Of a stretch of 64,000 bases of DNA, positions 28,393-36,469 are shown one piece after another (position 1 is the first letter of the stretch; each line of letters opens with the position of its first letter). Made by a program: the position numbers and the translations under genes. Source of the stretch: Vibrio sp. HI00D65. GTDB lineage: Bacteria; Pseudomonadota; Gammaproteobacteria; Enterobacterales; Vibrionaceae. The stretch is taken from assembly GCF_001635455.1 (NCBI RefSeq), contig NZ_LWEH01000144.1, forward strand, positions 1 to 64,000, in the 5' to 3' direction. The notes beneath the pieces are model-generated. The model saw nothing but the letters and a program-made list of their open reading frames with translations, was not told the origin of the DNA and ran no database searches.

Positions 28393-29640
28393 TTATTTAA
28401 GCGCGATCCACTGTTGTCTTTGCTCGTCGTCCATAAAAGTCCATGCTACAAAGCGACTCACTTTCTGGCCTTGAGACATCTCTACCACTTTCACTTGTTT
28501 CGCTTTGAGCTTGCCAAGTTCTGAACGAATCATATCGACGTTGTCTTTCTTCGAAATCAGCGTTGTAAACCACAGCACTTGAGTCGCAAACAGTTGGCTC
28601 TCTCTTGCCATTTTCATGATGAATGCCGCTTCACCACCTGGGCACCATAACTCCGCTTTTTGGCCGCCAAAGTTTAAGGTTGGCTTATTTTGCTTGGCTT
28701 TTTTCGCTTCAGGTTTGAACGTTTGACCCGCTTTCTTAGCTCGGTTTGACGCAAGGTTATCTAATTTGCGCTGTGTCCCCTTTTCCGCTTCCTCTAGAGA
28801 GCTGTGGAATGGAGGGTTGCAAATAGTGACATCGTAACGTTCGTTATCTTTGATTACACCCTTAAAGATTGATTCAGAGTCTTTTTGCAGACGTGCTTTG
28901 ATCTTACCCTTTAAATTAACGTTACTTTCAGCAATGAAATTCGCGGCCTTCACCGACACTGGGTCAACATCACTACCTGTGCAACGCCATTTGTATTCTG
29001 TGGCACCAATAATTGGGTAGATACAGTTCGCACCAACACCGATGTCTAGCGCTTTCACTGATTGATGAGTATAAGGTTCGCACTGACCATCGCTATTAAG
29101 GATGTCTGCTACTCTGTGAATGTAGTCCGCTCGACCAGGAATTGGCGGGCACAAGTATCCAGCCGGTATATCCCAGTGCTTAACACCATAGTGATGCGCC
29201 AATAACGCTTTGTTGAGTAGTTTAACCGCCAAAGGTTCAGAGAAATTGATCGTATCTTCACCTACTGGGTTCTTAACTAAGTGAACTTTTAATTCTGGTA
29301 AAGCTGCAACCAATAGCTCGAAGTCGTAACGCCCTGTATGTTGGTTTCTTGGGTGTAAACCCGCTGCTGGCTTTACGGTATTCTTATTGCGTTGTGAACC
29401 AGCAGTGCGCTTCGAGTCAGAAGGCTTTTGAGAGCAGCTCGATCTTTTGGGTGCGTTCATATTAGAAGTGCCTTTTTTAAAGGGAGCTTTGCCCTTCCCG
29501 CCTTTGTTGTTGCTTGGTTTACCAGAAGCTCGCTTGGCTTTGTTCTGTCCAGTCGCTTTTGAATCCGCACTGTTACGGTTTATATCAGAAGCACTGTTTT
29601 TTGATAGGCTTAGCGTGGTTCTTTTTTGTGATTGGCTCAT
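28393..29640 (-). CDS. rlmF: 23S rRNA (adenine-1618 N6)-methyltransferase
   Basis: The RlmF domain occupies residues 97-415: [12 protein letters not shown] opens it, [12 protein letters not shown] is the SAM-binding motif I, and NPPFH (275-279) is the N6-adenine motif IV. It methylates A1618 of 23S rRNA. Unusually, about 96 residues rich in Ser, Lys, Asn and Gly precede the domain; E. coli RlmF is about 308 residues. The tail is likely disordered and could bind RNA. The start lies four bases past the upstream metallopeptidase stop, so the two are co-transcribed. Confidence 0.92.
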   Translation of the reverse strand: MSQSQKRTTLSLSKNSASDINRNSADSKATGQNKAKRASGKPSNNKGGKGKAPFKKGTSNMNAPKRSSCSQKPSDSKRTAGSQRNKNTVKPAAGLHPRNQHTGRYDFELLVAALPELKVHLVKNPVGEDTINFSEPLAVKLLNKALLAHHYGVKHWDIPAGYLCPPIPGRADYIHRVADILNSDGQCEPYTHQSVKALDIGVGANCIYPIIGATEYKWRCTGSDVDPVSVKAANFIAESNVNLKGKIKARLQKDSESIFKGVIKDNERYDVTICNPPFHSSLEEAEKGTQRKLDNLASNRAKKAGQTFKPEAKKAKQNKPTLNFGGQKAELWCPGGEAAFIMKMARESQLFATQVLWFTTLISKKDNVDMIRSELGKLKAKQVKVVEMSQGQKVSRFVAWTFMDDEQRQQWIALK

Positions 29641-29644
29641 TGGG

Positions 29645-30142
29645 CTACTTCTTTAAATCTAGATAAATCATGAACAAACGGGCATCTAACTCTAATTGAT
29701 GATATTCCGGTTCCATGTGACAGCATAGTTGGTAAAAAGCTTTGTCGTGGTCTTTCTCTTTGATGTGTGCCAGTTCATGTACCACCAACATTCTCAACAA
29801 AGGTTCAGGGGCATTACGAAACACATTGGCAATACGAATCTCATTCTTCGACTTGATCTTTCCACCGTGGTGCTTGGCAACATAAGAATGCAGACCTAAC
29901 GCATTATTGATTAGGTGGATCTTGCCATCATAAATCACCTTACTAATGGGTGGTGTTTTCTTCATATAGCGATTTTTAATCTCAATCGCATAATCAAACA
30001 GGGCTTTCTCGCTTTTTATTTCGTGATTCTTTGGATAGCGAGCTTCAAACCACGGCACCAATTTTCCTGACTCAACAAGCTGAGTAACAGGATCGATAAT
30101 GTGTTTAGGATAGCCTTGAATATAGCGTATTGAAGGATGCAT
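29645..30142 (-). CDS. YgjP-like (DUF45) metallopeptidase
   Basis: About 165 residues. The zinc motif [18 protein letters not shown], with HExxH and a downstream His, matches the YgjP/SprT-like family of small zinc proteins. The N-terminus ([15 protein letters not shown]) is typical too. I start at ATG 30142; a GTG at 30169 is possible and neither has a clear ribosome site. The biological substrate is unknown. It forms a two-gene unit with rlmF. Confidence 0.82.
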   Translation of the reverse strand: MHPSIRYIQGYPKHIIDPVTQLVESGKLVPWFEARYPKNHEIKSEKALFDYAIEIKNRYMKKTPPISKVIYDGKIHLINNALGLHSYVAKHHGGKIKSKNEIRIANVFRNAPEPLLRMLVVHELAHIKEKDHDKAFYQLCCHMEPEYHQLELDARLFMIYLDLKK

Positions 30143-30294
30143 GCTGAAAGACCGTACAAGTTGCGTCACATCAAAACGTTGTGACGTCGAAATTGAGCCT
30201 CATAGTGTAACTGATCACACTTTTCTAATCACCTAGGATTCGTTACACTTTAACGAGATTCACCAAGAGCTAGACTCAAAAAGAGACTGTATAG

Positions 30295-30531
30295 ATGAAA
30301 CGTGTTGTATTGTACGTGGCAGACAAATGCCCGCACTGTAAAGATGCCCAAAGATATTTGGACTCTAAGAAAATTGTTTACCGCTTAACGAATGCCAAGA
30401 TGCAACGCGGCCGTAAAGAATTACAAGCGATGGGCGCTCGCTCTATCCCGGTGCTTAAAATCGGTGACCAGATTATGGTCGGATGGAACCAAAAGAACTT
30501 CGATAAGATGTATAACTCAAAAAACACTTAA
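30295..30531 (+). CDS. Glutaredoxin-like protein
   Basis: 78 residues, thioredoxin fold of the glutaredoxin type: VVLYVADKCPHCKDAQRYL with a CPHC active site at 12-15, a cis-Pro segment ARSIPVLKIGDQIMVGWN and a C-terminal helix. Such proteins reduce disulfides using glutathione or a dedicated reductase. Single gene with a strong terminator. Confidence 0.88.
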   Translation: MKRVVLYVADKCPHCKDAQRYLDSKKIVYRLTNAKMQRGRKELQAMGARSIPVLKIGDQIMVGWNQKNFDKMYNSKNT

Positions 30532-30562
30532 CACTATGTAAGTTGCTATACCTCTTTACAAC

Positions 30563-30598
30563 AAAGCCCGAATATCTCACCCAAGATATTCGGGCTTT
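30563..30598 (+). terminator. Terminator after the glutaredoxin gene
   Basis: A perfect 15-bp stem (30563-30577 with 30584-30598) and 6-base loop lie 31 bases past the stop. The T run is only the TTT at the stem's end. Confidence 0.7.
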
Positions 30599-31019
30599 GT
30601 GCTATCAGTATCGGAAACCAAGGTCTACCTTTTCCTTTTCGCCATTATCCTTTTACCTTCAGGGGGCTAGGCTTGCCTAATTGATTAATTTAAGGGTAGC
30701 TAATATCTCCCAGCCAAAGCTTGTCAACCATATTGTAAAGCACACATTTTTCATAGAACAATATAATCGACGAATTAATTTTCAAACGGGCTCATTACTC
30801 TCATCTCAATAACTAGCCTTTTATTTTAAGGCTAGTATTGCAATTGCTGCATTTATATCGGCCTTTGATTCCAAACACTCGTCGAGAAACGTTCTACGAA
30901 TTTGTATTGATTTTTGCTCCGTTCATCCGCATTTCATAGTCCCTCAGTAACTACAAAAAGTACTGGTATCATTTAACCGGAATTCACAACAAATAAATTA
31001 GAAACTGTTAATATCTGCG
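30599..31019. other. Gene-free stretch, AT-rich
   Basis: No gene is supported. A hairpin with 9-bp arms (ACTAGCCTT/AAGGCTAGT, about 30813-30835) lies in the middle without a T tail. Nothing else stands out. Confidence 0.4.
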
Positions 31020-31892
31020 TCACACATGTTGTTTAACGAAATCGATAAAGGTTCTGTCAGCCTTAGACAAATAACCCTCTTTTCGCCACGCCAAAGATAG
31101 ATTGAGTTTTACAGGGTCTTTAAATGGCACACCAACCACGTCGTCCTCATACTCTGTTACCAAGCTAAGCAATGCGGTAATGGCGAACTCGCGCTTTACA
31201 ATAGAAAGAATCATTGGCAACAAGTTAGTCTCGAATGCGATGGTCATATCTAAATCGTATTTTTTACAAGTCGCGTCGATGAAATCACGATGGAAGTACC
31301 CTGATTTAAACATTATTAGCTCTTGCTCAAAAAACTCTTCAAAGGTGATGGATGACTGTGACGCCAATGGGTGTTCTTTACCGACAACGGCTAACATTTC
31401 AGAGCTGAGCAAATGGTCGGTTTCTAGGTCATCCGGTACATTTTCATGATTGATAACACCGATATCGAGTTCTCCGTTTAATAACATTTCGCGAATCGAA
31501 GCCGTGCCCGCATCAATCAACGTCAACTTGAGATTTGGGTACTGGCTTTTAAATGCCATAACAACTTGTGGAAAGAAGTAACTCCCCATCATACTTGGCG
31601 CGCCTAAACGTACCTCCCCTTTTTCCATGCCTTTCAATTCATTCATCGCCAACTCGGCGTCATCAAACTGCTGTGCGATACGCTTGGCATGCTCAAGCAG
31701 TACTTTTCCTTCTTCCGTTAGAGTGACCGATTTATCTCCTCTTCGAAACAGAATCAGATCAAGTGTTTCCTCGAGTTTTTTAATGGATATGCTTAAAGCT
31801 GGCTGAGCAATATGTAACGCTTTTGCTGCTTGGGTAAAGTTGCCAAACTGAGCTACGGTGAGAAAATGTCGAAGGGGTTTTGATTCAAGCAT
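31020..31892 (-). CDS. LysR-family regulator, divergent from an MFS gene
   Basis: 290 residues. HTH: VAQFGNFTQAAKALHIAQPALS, then IKKLEETLDLILFRRG. The effector domain is of the CynR/CbbR-like layout (MMGSYFFPQVVMAF, LDIGVINHENVP). It is divergent from the MFS transporter with 110 bases between, so it probably controls it. The intergenic region (31899-31940) has ATATATTAAATATAT-like palindromes with AAATATAT/ATATATTT arms that could be its binding site. Confidence 0.9.
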   Translation of the reverse strand: MLESKPLRHFLTVAQFGNFTQAAKALHIAQPALSISIKKLEETLDLILFRRGDKSVTLTEEGKVLLEHAKRIAQQFDDAELAMNELKGMEKGEVRLGAPSMMGSYFFPQVVMAFKSQYPNLKLTLIDAGTASIREMLLNGELDIGVINHENVPDDLETDHLLSSEMLAVVGKEHPLASQSSITFEEFFEQELIMFKSGYFHRDFIDATCKKYDLDMTIAFETNLLPMILSIVKREFAITALLSLVTEYEDDVVGVPFKDPVKLNLSLAWRKEGYLSKADRTFIDFVKQHV

Positions 31893-32002
31893 AGTGATAT
31901 ATTAAATATATGGATATGATATTTTTAATATATTTCTTTAATCATCATTGTGCTGATAACTTGTTCACAAATAGCTTAACTCCTCGCATAGGCACAAGAT
32001 AA

Positions 32003-33202
32003 ATGTTCGATAAAGGCAGCACTCAATACAAACGGATCACTCAATCATTAGCGATTGGTTCATTTACCATTTTCTGTAATCTTTATGTGTTTCAACCTAT
32101 CCTGCCGCACATGGCTCAGCACTTCCAAGTGTCTGAAACCCAAATCAACTGGCTATTTGCTGCAACCACACTTGGGTTATCGATTAGCTTAGTACCGTGG
32201 GCAATCGCTTCAGAGTCCTTTGGTCGAAAACCTATCATTCTATTTAGCCTTTTTGCCATTCCAATGATTGGTTTAGGCATGGCATTTACCACCACGCTTT
32301 TACAACTCGTGATTGCTAGAGCATTAATGGGGATCGCGGTCGCAGCTTTCGCCGGTGTTGCTGTCGCCTATATGGTGGAGGAGCTCACGCCCAAAGCCTT
32401 TGCAGTCGCGATTGGTGGCTATATTGCTGCCAACTCATTGGGAGGGATTTTTGGTCGTGTATTAGGCGGATTACTGACAGACTATTTCGATTGGCACGCT
32501 ACCGTGCTGATTTTTGTGGTGGGCTCGCTATTAGGCGCTTTATTTATTGCCTATCGACTACCAGACCAGCAAAACTTCAAGCCGCAAAAAGGGCTGTTCT
32601 TTCATCATAATCGCTCAGTTATGATGCATTTACGCAACCGTACCATGTGGCTTGCTATGTTGATTGGTGGAGCCAACTTCGCTCTGTTCGTTAACCTGTA
32701 TTCCGTAATGGGCTTTCGATTGGTGTCAGAACCTCACTCCGTTCCAGTTGGCTTAGCATCACTGATCTTTCTCTGCTACCTAGCGGGTACCGTCAGCTCG
32801 AAGCTGTCTAACAAATGGACGCTACGTTTCGACCCGTTAAATGGAATGCTGCTCGGTGTGTGTGTAAGCTTGCTGGGAATGCTGGTCTCTGCGGTTGATG
32901 AAATTCCTTTCATGCTTGCAGGGTTATTGCTGATAAGTGGCGGGGCTTTCTTCTCGCATACCCTAGCCTACTCTTGGGTCAGTCAAAAAGCACCAAGCGC
33001 CAAAGCGACGGCAACAGCGCTATACCTTGTGCACTATTATATTGGCGGCAGCTTAGGCGGGTTCTTACTCTTATACAGCTGGCAGTTATTTGGATGGAAT
33101 GGCGTGATTGCCGGAGGCTCAGTCTTCTATGTCGCGATATTTGCTTGGGTCTACCAGTTGAAACAACTACAAGTTTCGACATCTAAACTCGCTGAAGCTT
33201 AG
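32003..33202 (+). CDS. MFS transporter, YnfM-like
   Basis: 399 residues with 12 predicted membrane helices. The MFS loop motif after helix 2 is SESFGRKPIILFSL. It resembles the YnfM/arabinose-efflux-like branch of drug:H+ antiporters. The substrate cannot be told. The regulator next door is the likely switch. Confidence 0.87.
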   Translation: MFDKGSTQYKRITQSLAIGSFTIFCNLYVFQPILPHMAQHFQVSETQINWLFAATTLGLSISLVPWAIASESFGRKPIILFSLFAIPMIGLGMAFTTTLLQLVIARALMGIAVAAFAGVAVAYMVEELTPKAFAVAIGGYIAANSLGGIFGRVLGGLLTDYFDWHATVLIFVVGSLLGALFIAYRLPDQQNFKPQKGLFFHHNRSVMMHLRNRTMWLAMLIGGANFALFVNLYSVMGFRLVSEPHSVPVGLASLIFLCYLAGTVSSKLSNKWTLRFDPLNGMLLGVCVSLLGMLVSAVDEIPFMLAGLLLISGGAFFSHTLAYSWVSQKAPSAKATATALYLVHYYIGGSLGGFLLLYSWQLFGWNGVIAGGSVFYVAIFAWVYQLKQLQVSTSKLAEA

Positions 33203-33287
33203 AAACAACAGCATTTTTAAGACAATTAGTGCTTTTGATCAACAACCGTTCTGATATCCTACGCAAAATTTCATTTCGGAACCTGTT

Positions 33288-33854
33288 ATGTCGAACACTC
33301 AAAACACTGATCTTCAAACCATCCATCACCAAGTAAAACAATGGTTAGACGATGTTGTTATTGGCCTAAACCTGTGCCCATTTGCAGCAAAGCCACAACG
33401 TAATAAGCAGATTAAGATCTTTGTGAGTGGAGCAGAAACCGAAGAGGCATTACTAGAAGATATCATGACTCAATTTGTGGAGTTGGATAACACACCAGTC
33501 GCTGAGCTAGAAACGACTCTGGTGGTTGTTCCTAACATGCTGCAAGATTTCTTCGACTACAATATGTTCATCGATTGGGTAGAAGCTTTAATTAAGCAGC
33601 AAGACTGGGAAGGCGTTTACCAAGTGGCGACCTTCCATCCTGATTACTGTTTTGGCGGTGCGGATCCTGAAGACGATGAAAACCTAACCAACCGCTCCCC
33701 TTATCCGGTTTACCATTTAATTCGTGAAGCGAGCATGGAAAAGGTGTTGAAGCATTACCCTAACCCTGAAGCGATTCCAGATACCAACATCGCTCGTGTT
33801 GAATCGTTAACGCCAGAAGAGCGACGTAAACTGTTCCCGTACCTGTTTAGTTAA
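33288..33854 (+). CDS. DUF1415 family protein
   Basis: 188 residues, cytoplasmic, opening with VKQWLDDVVIGLNLCPFA and ending with TPEERRKLFPYLF, both marks of DUF1415. A conserved Cys and many acidic residues are present (ADPEDDENL). The function is unknown to me. It has its own promoter region and a plain ribosome site. Confidence 0.85.
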   Translation: MSNTQNTDLQTIHHQVKQWLDDVVIGLNLCPFAAKPQRNKQIKIFVSGAETEEALLEDIMTQFVELDNTPVAELETTLVVVPNMLQDFFDYNMFIDWVEALIKQQDWEGVYQVATFHPDYCFGGADPEDDENLTNRSPYPVYHLIREASMEKVLKHYPNPEAIPDTNIARVESLTPEERRKLFPYLFS

Positions 33855-33871
33855 GTTCTCAGCTCTCAAGA

Positions 33872-34286
33872 TTAATCATCTAAATATTGGTAATACGGAC
33901 GAGACACGAACTGATCTCGTCCATTTTTTTGCAACATACAAACACTCATCGGCCACTTTAATCAATGAGTCTAACGCCGACATTCGTTCATTCCTTGTTT
34001 CATCAAAACTTAATTCGAAATGGCAAGCACCAATAGAGATAGTAATAGGCTTTCGATCAAGATTAATCTTCTTCACTTCCTCAAGCAGCGTCGCAAGCTT
34101 ATCCTCAACCGTGTTGACTGGCGTACTCGGGTACCAAATCACAAACTCTTCACCACCAAAGCGAGCAACAAACTCACCTTCTTGAGCATTACTACTCAAC
34201 ACATTGGCCACTTTCTTTAGCACAACATCGCCCATTTGATGACCATAGCCGTCGTTCACTGACGTAAAGAAATCAATATCAACCAC
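33872..34286 (-). pseudogene. Broken GGEEF diguanylate cyclase gene
   Basis: Only the cyclase core remains: VDIDFFTSVNDGYGHQMGD, RFGGEEFVIW and ITISIGACHF. The 5' part is gone; an in-frame TAG lies four codons before the GTG at 34286, where a sensor domain should be. Near the 3' end the frame shifts at an A7 run (33931-33937): reading the next frame restores NGRDQFVSRPYYQYLDD and a stop at 33872-33874. Both lesions argue for a decayed gene. The active-site motif itself is intact. Confidence 0.85.
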
Positions 34287-34485
34287 GGCTGCCTAAGTGA
34301 GCGACAACATTAATATTTCTAATATAAACGAGAGTAAAAAGTAGAAAATCATAATCATCAATTGATTTGCGTGGAAAATACCTCATTGGTCCAATGAATA
34401 AAAATCGAGTTCTTCGACTTTGCGTTAGCACCCTATTCCTACCTTTGTTAAAATAACCCATTAACGAAACAGAATGGATAGGAAT

Positions 34486-35061
34486 ATGAACCTTTCTCAA
34501 CTAAACCAAGAAATCTACGATCACCTTTACCGCGATATTGAAGAGTTCCGCAATACTTTTGATCTGCCTGTTGCTTCTCCTGAAACAATGGATGAAAAAG
34601 GCGATACGCTACATACCTCTCTAGCGATCGAAGAGCTGACAGAATTGGCAGAAGCTGACTCTAAAATCGAACAAGCGGACGCTATTGTAGACAGCGTTTA
34701 TGTTTTGATGGGACGTTTGGTTCACCTTGGTCAATCTAATGTAGAAGACAACCTAGCGATCAGCTACCTGATCGATCTTCTGTTGAACGTTGCTAAAAAC
34801 CGCTCAATCGACTTCTTACCTTGCTGGGATGAAGTACACTCAAGCAACATGAGTAAAGTATGTCGTAACGAGACAGAATACGCAGAGACTGAAGCTTTCT
34901 ATGCTGGACAGAACATCAAGCTATTGGCGGTTCAAAAAGGTGAATACATCATCGCTAAATGTGCGGAAGATTTCGTATCTGAAGGTAAAACAGTTCGCCA
35001 AGGTAAAGTTCTGAAATCAGTGCATTACCGCCCAGCAAACCTTGAGCCACTAACGGCTTAA
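34486..35061 (+). CDS. All-alpha NTP pyrophosphohydrolase-like (MazG/PRA-PH superfamily)
   Basis: About 191 residues. The N-terminal half has the metal-binding pattern of all-alpha NTP-PPases: LAIEELTELAEAD (EExxE) followed by a helix with QADAIVDSVYVLMG (E/D-x2-D). Relatives remove non-canonical nucleotides or act on phosphoribosyl-ATP. The C-terminal half (GQNIKLLAVQKGEYIIAKC) matches similar proteins of unknown role. I take ATG 34486 with AGGA seven bases upstream, not the ATG at 34474. Confidence 0.82.
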   Translation: MNLSQLNQEIYDHLYRDIEEFRNTFDLPVASPETMDEKGDTLHTSLAIEELTELAEADSKIEQADAIVDSVYVLMGRLVHLGQSNVEDNLAISYLIDLLLNVAKNRSIDFLPCWDEVHSSNMSKVCRNETEYAETEAFYAGQNIKLLAVQKGEYIIAKCAEDFVSEGKTVRQGKVLKSVHYRPANLEPLTA

Positions 35062-35107
35062 GTGCATCAAATATTGGCTTTTAAGTAAGCAGCCAACTGA
35101 AATAGCA

Positions 35108-35136
35108 AACGCCACGTTATAACAACGTGGCGTTTT
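35108..35136 (+). terminator. Terminator after the NTP-PPase gene
   Basis: A perfect 11-bp stem (35108-35118 with 35124-35134), loop ATAAC, ends in TTTT. It lies 46 bases past the stop and 26 bases before the convergent GNAT stop. Confidence 0.8.
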
Positions 35137-35161
35137 ATTATCTATTAATCGAACCTAGACC

Positions 35162-35650
35162 TTATACCAGTCGCGCCATATGGTAAGCCGCCACATATTC
35201 GCCATTTCTGAAGGCAAACCCTGCTGACTCCCCTTCAATCACGAAGCCAAACTTCTTATATAGGCTGATCGCTCGTTCGTTATCGGTATAGACGGTGAGT
35301 TCCAGTCGTTTGATGTTAATCCAGTTGTCACATAAGTCGATTGCCGTTGCGAGTAATTGACTACCTACACCTCTGCCTAAAACATCGTCTTTAACACCCA
35401 TACCAAAAGAAGCGACATGACGCCTTCTTGGGTTTACACACACTTCTAAACCTAGGTTACCAACAATTTCTCCGTCCAATAACGCGACATAAGAGTACAC
35501 ATTATCTGGAACATTTGAGATTCGTTTTTGCCAAGTTTCCAAAGATGGATTTGGGAGTTGCAGCGTACCGGTATAAGCATTAGTGCATTCGTAAACTTCT
35601 TTTATTCCCTTTGCATCTGACGGTTCAGAGCGTCTCACTACAATACTCAT
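35162..35650 (-). CDS. GNAT family N-acetyltransferase
   Basis: 162 residues of GNAT fold. Motif A for acetyl-CoA reads GMGVKDDVLGRGVGSQLLATA (RGxGxG/S type) and motif B LTVYTDNERAISLYKKFGF. It is most like the YhhY/RimI-type enzymes acting on amino groups. The substrate is not known. Single gene. Confidence 0.88.
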   Translation of the reverse strand: MSIVVRRSEPSDAKGIKEVYECTNAYTGTLQLPNPSLETWQKRISNVPDNVYSYVALLDGEIVGNLGLEVCVNPRRRHVASFGMGVKDDVLGRGVGSQLLATAIDLCDNWINIKRLELTVYTDNERAISLYKKFGFVIEGESAGFAFRNGEYVAAYHMARLV

Positions 35651-35941
35651 CGCAACTCCTACTGTTATTATTTTTTGCTAAATCTGAAGTACACTTTTTT
35701 GTGCACCTAGACACACTATCAAATAGTAAATATTTAACAATAGGTTAGATAAAATTGTTTCTATTTAACAATTTAGTAAATATGAGTATCAACGAGGCGA
35801 GCCAATGATTTGAATGAAACATTAATGGTTGATGCTAAAAAGTTAACTCAGAAAGGCTACATTGCGCTAATGGTATATACACAGATGAGGCAACATGGGC
35901 ACAAACTTCTGTGCCCAGTGCTTATAAATTATATCTTGAGG
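35651..35941. other. AT-rich intergenic stretch with a hairpin
   Basis: No supported gene. A TTG-started frame of 55 codons (35811 to about 35978) exists on the plus strand but has no ribosome site and overlaps the small gene to its right. A perfect 8-bp hairpin (35896-35903 with 35910-35917) lies 25 bases past the small gene's stop; it lacks a T tail. Confidence 0.4.
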
Positions 35942-36115
35942 TTAGTCACGCTCGCATTGAACTTGCATGACTTTTAAATCGGTAGTGTTTAACTTCTTAG
36001 CTAGAGCTGCACCTTCTTGGTTACATTCTTCAAGGCTCGTGAATTGCGTGTTCACTTCCATTTCAGCCGTAGCGCCACCCATCATTAAGCTAAGAATTAG
36101 TGTTAGTTCGTACAT
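35942..36115 (-). CDS. Small protein, 57 residues
   Basis: A 57-residue frame, MYELTLILSLMMGGATA at the N-terminus, a short hydrophobic segment like a signal or anchor, then a polar part with two cysteines (SLEECNQ and VQCERD). AGAGGG lies eight bases before the ATG. It resembles short DUF1482-like proteins in pattern, but I cannot assign a family. The two spaced cysteines could form a disulfide if it is exported. Confidence 0.6.
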   Translation of the reverse strand: MYELTLILSLMMGGATAEMEVNTQFTSLEECNQEGAALAKKLNTTDLKVMQVQCERD

Positions 36116-36469
36116 TATTAGCCCTCTTTCGAGCTAATAAGCATCCATTTAAATAAGATAAAGTGACTCATGTTTTTCCTATGCACTTGTCGCGTTTGCA
36201 TAATTCTAGTCAATCCTTCCAACTGAGTTTTACCATTTCGTGCTACGAGATCATAAACACCTTGAACAAAAAATGACGCTACATCTCTGTAGCGCCATTT
36301 TGGATAAGATCTAAGTCACCCCAAGCCAAACCTTTACTCAGGTCTGCATTTGGTTTGGTTAGGTAAAACTCCCAAAATGAAGGGTTGTGCGGGGCGTTAG
36401 AATTGATAGACCGTAAGAAGCACAAGGCTTATACTTCAGCGCCCTGTTAATGAAATTATCAAATTGGGA
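36116..36469. other. Intergenic stretch downstream of the 603-aa gene
   Basis: No gene is seen apart from the terminator listed separately. The 170 bases between the 603-residue gene and that terminator have no open frame with a start. Confidence 0.4.
36267..36298 (-). terminator. Terminator downstream of the 603-aa gene
   Basis: An 11-bp stem with one G-T pair (36273-36283 with 36288-36298), loop TCTC, is followed on the minus strand by T6. It lies 170 bases past the stop. Confidence 0.75.

Noticed and set aside
34279..34500. 73-codon minus-strand frame upstream of the broken GGEEF gene
   Set aside because: I tested it as the missing sensor part; it is in no consistent frame and does not look like a sensor domain.
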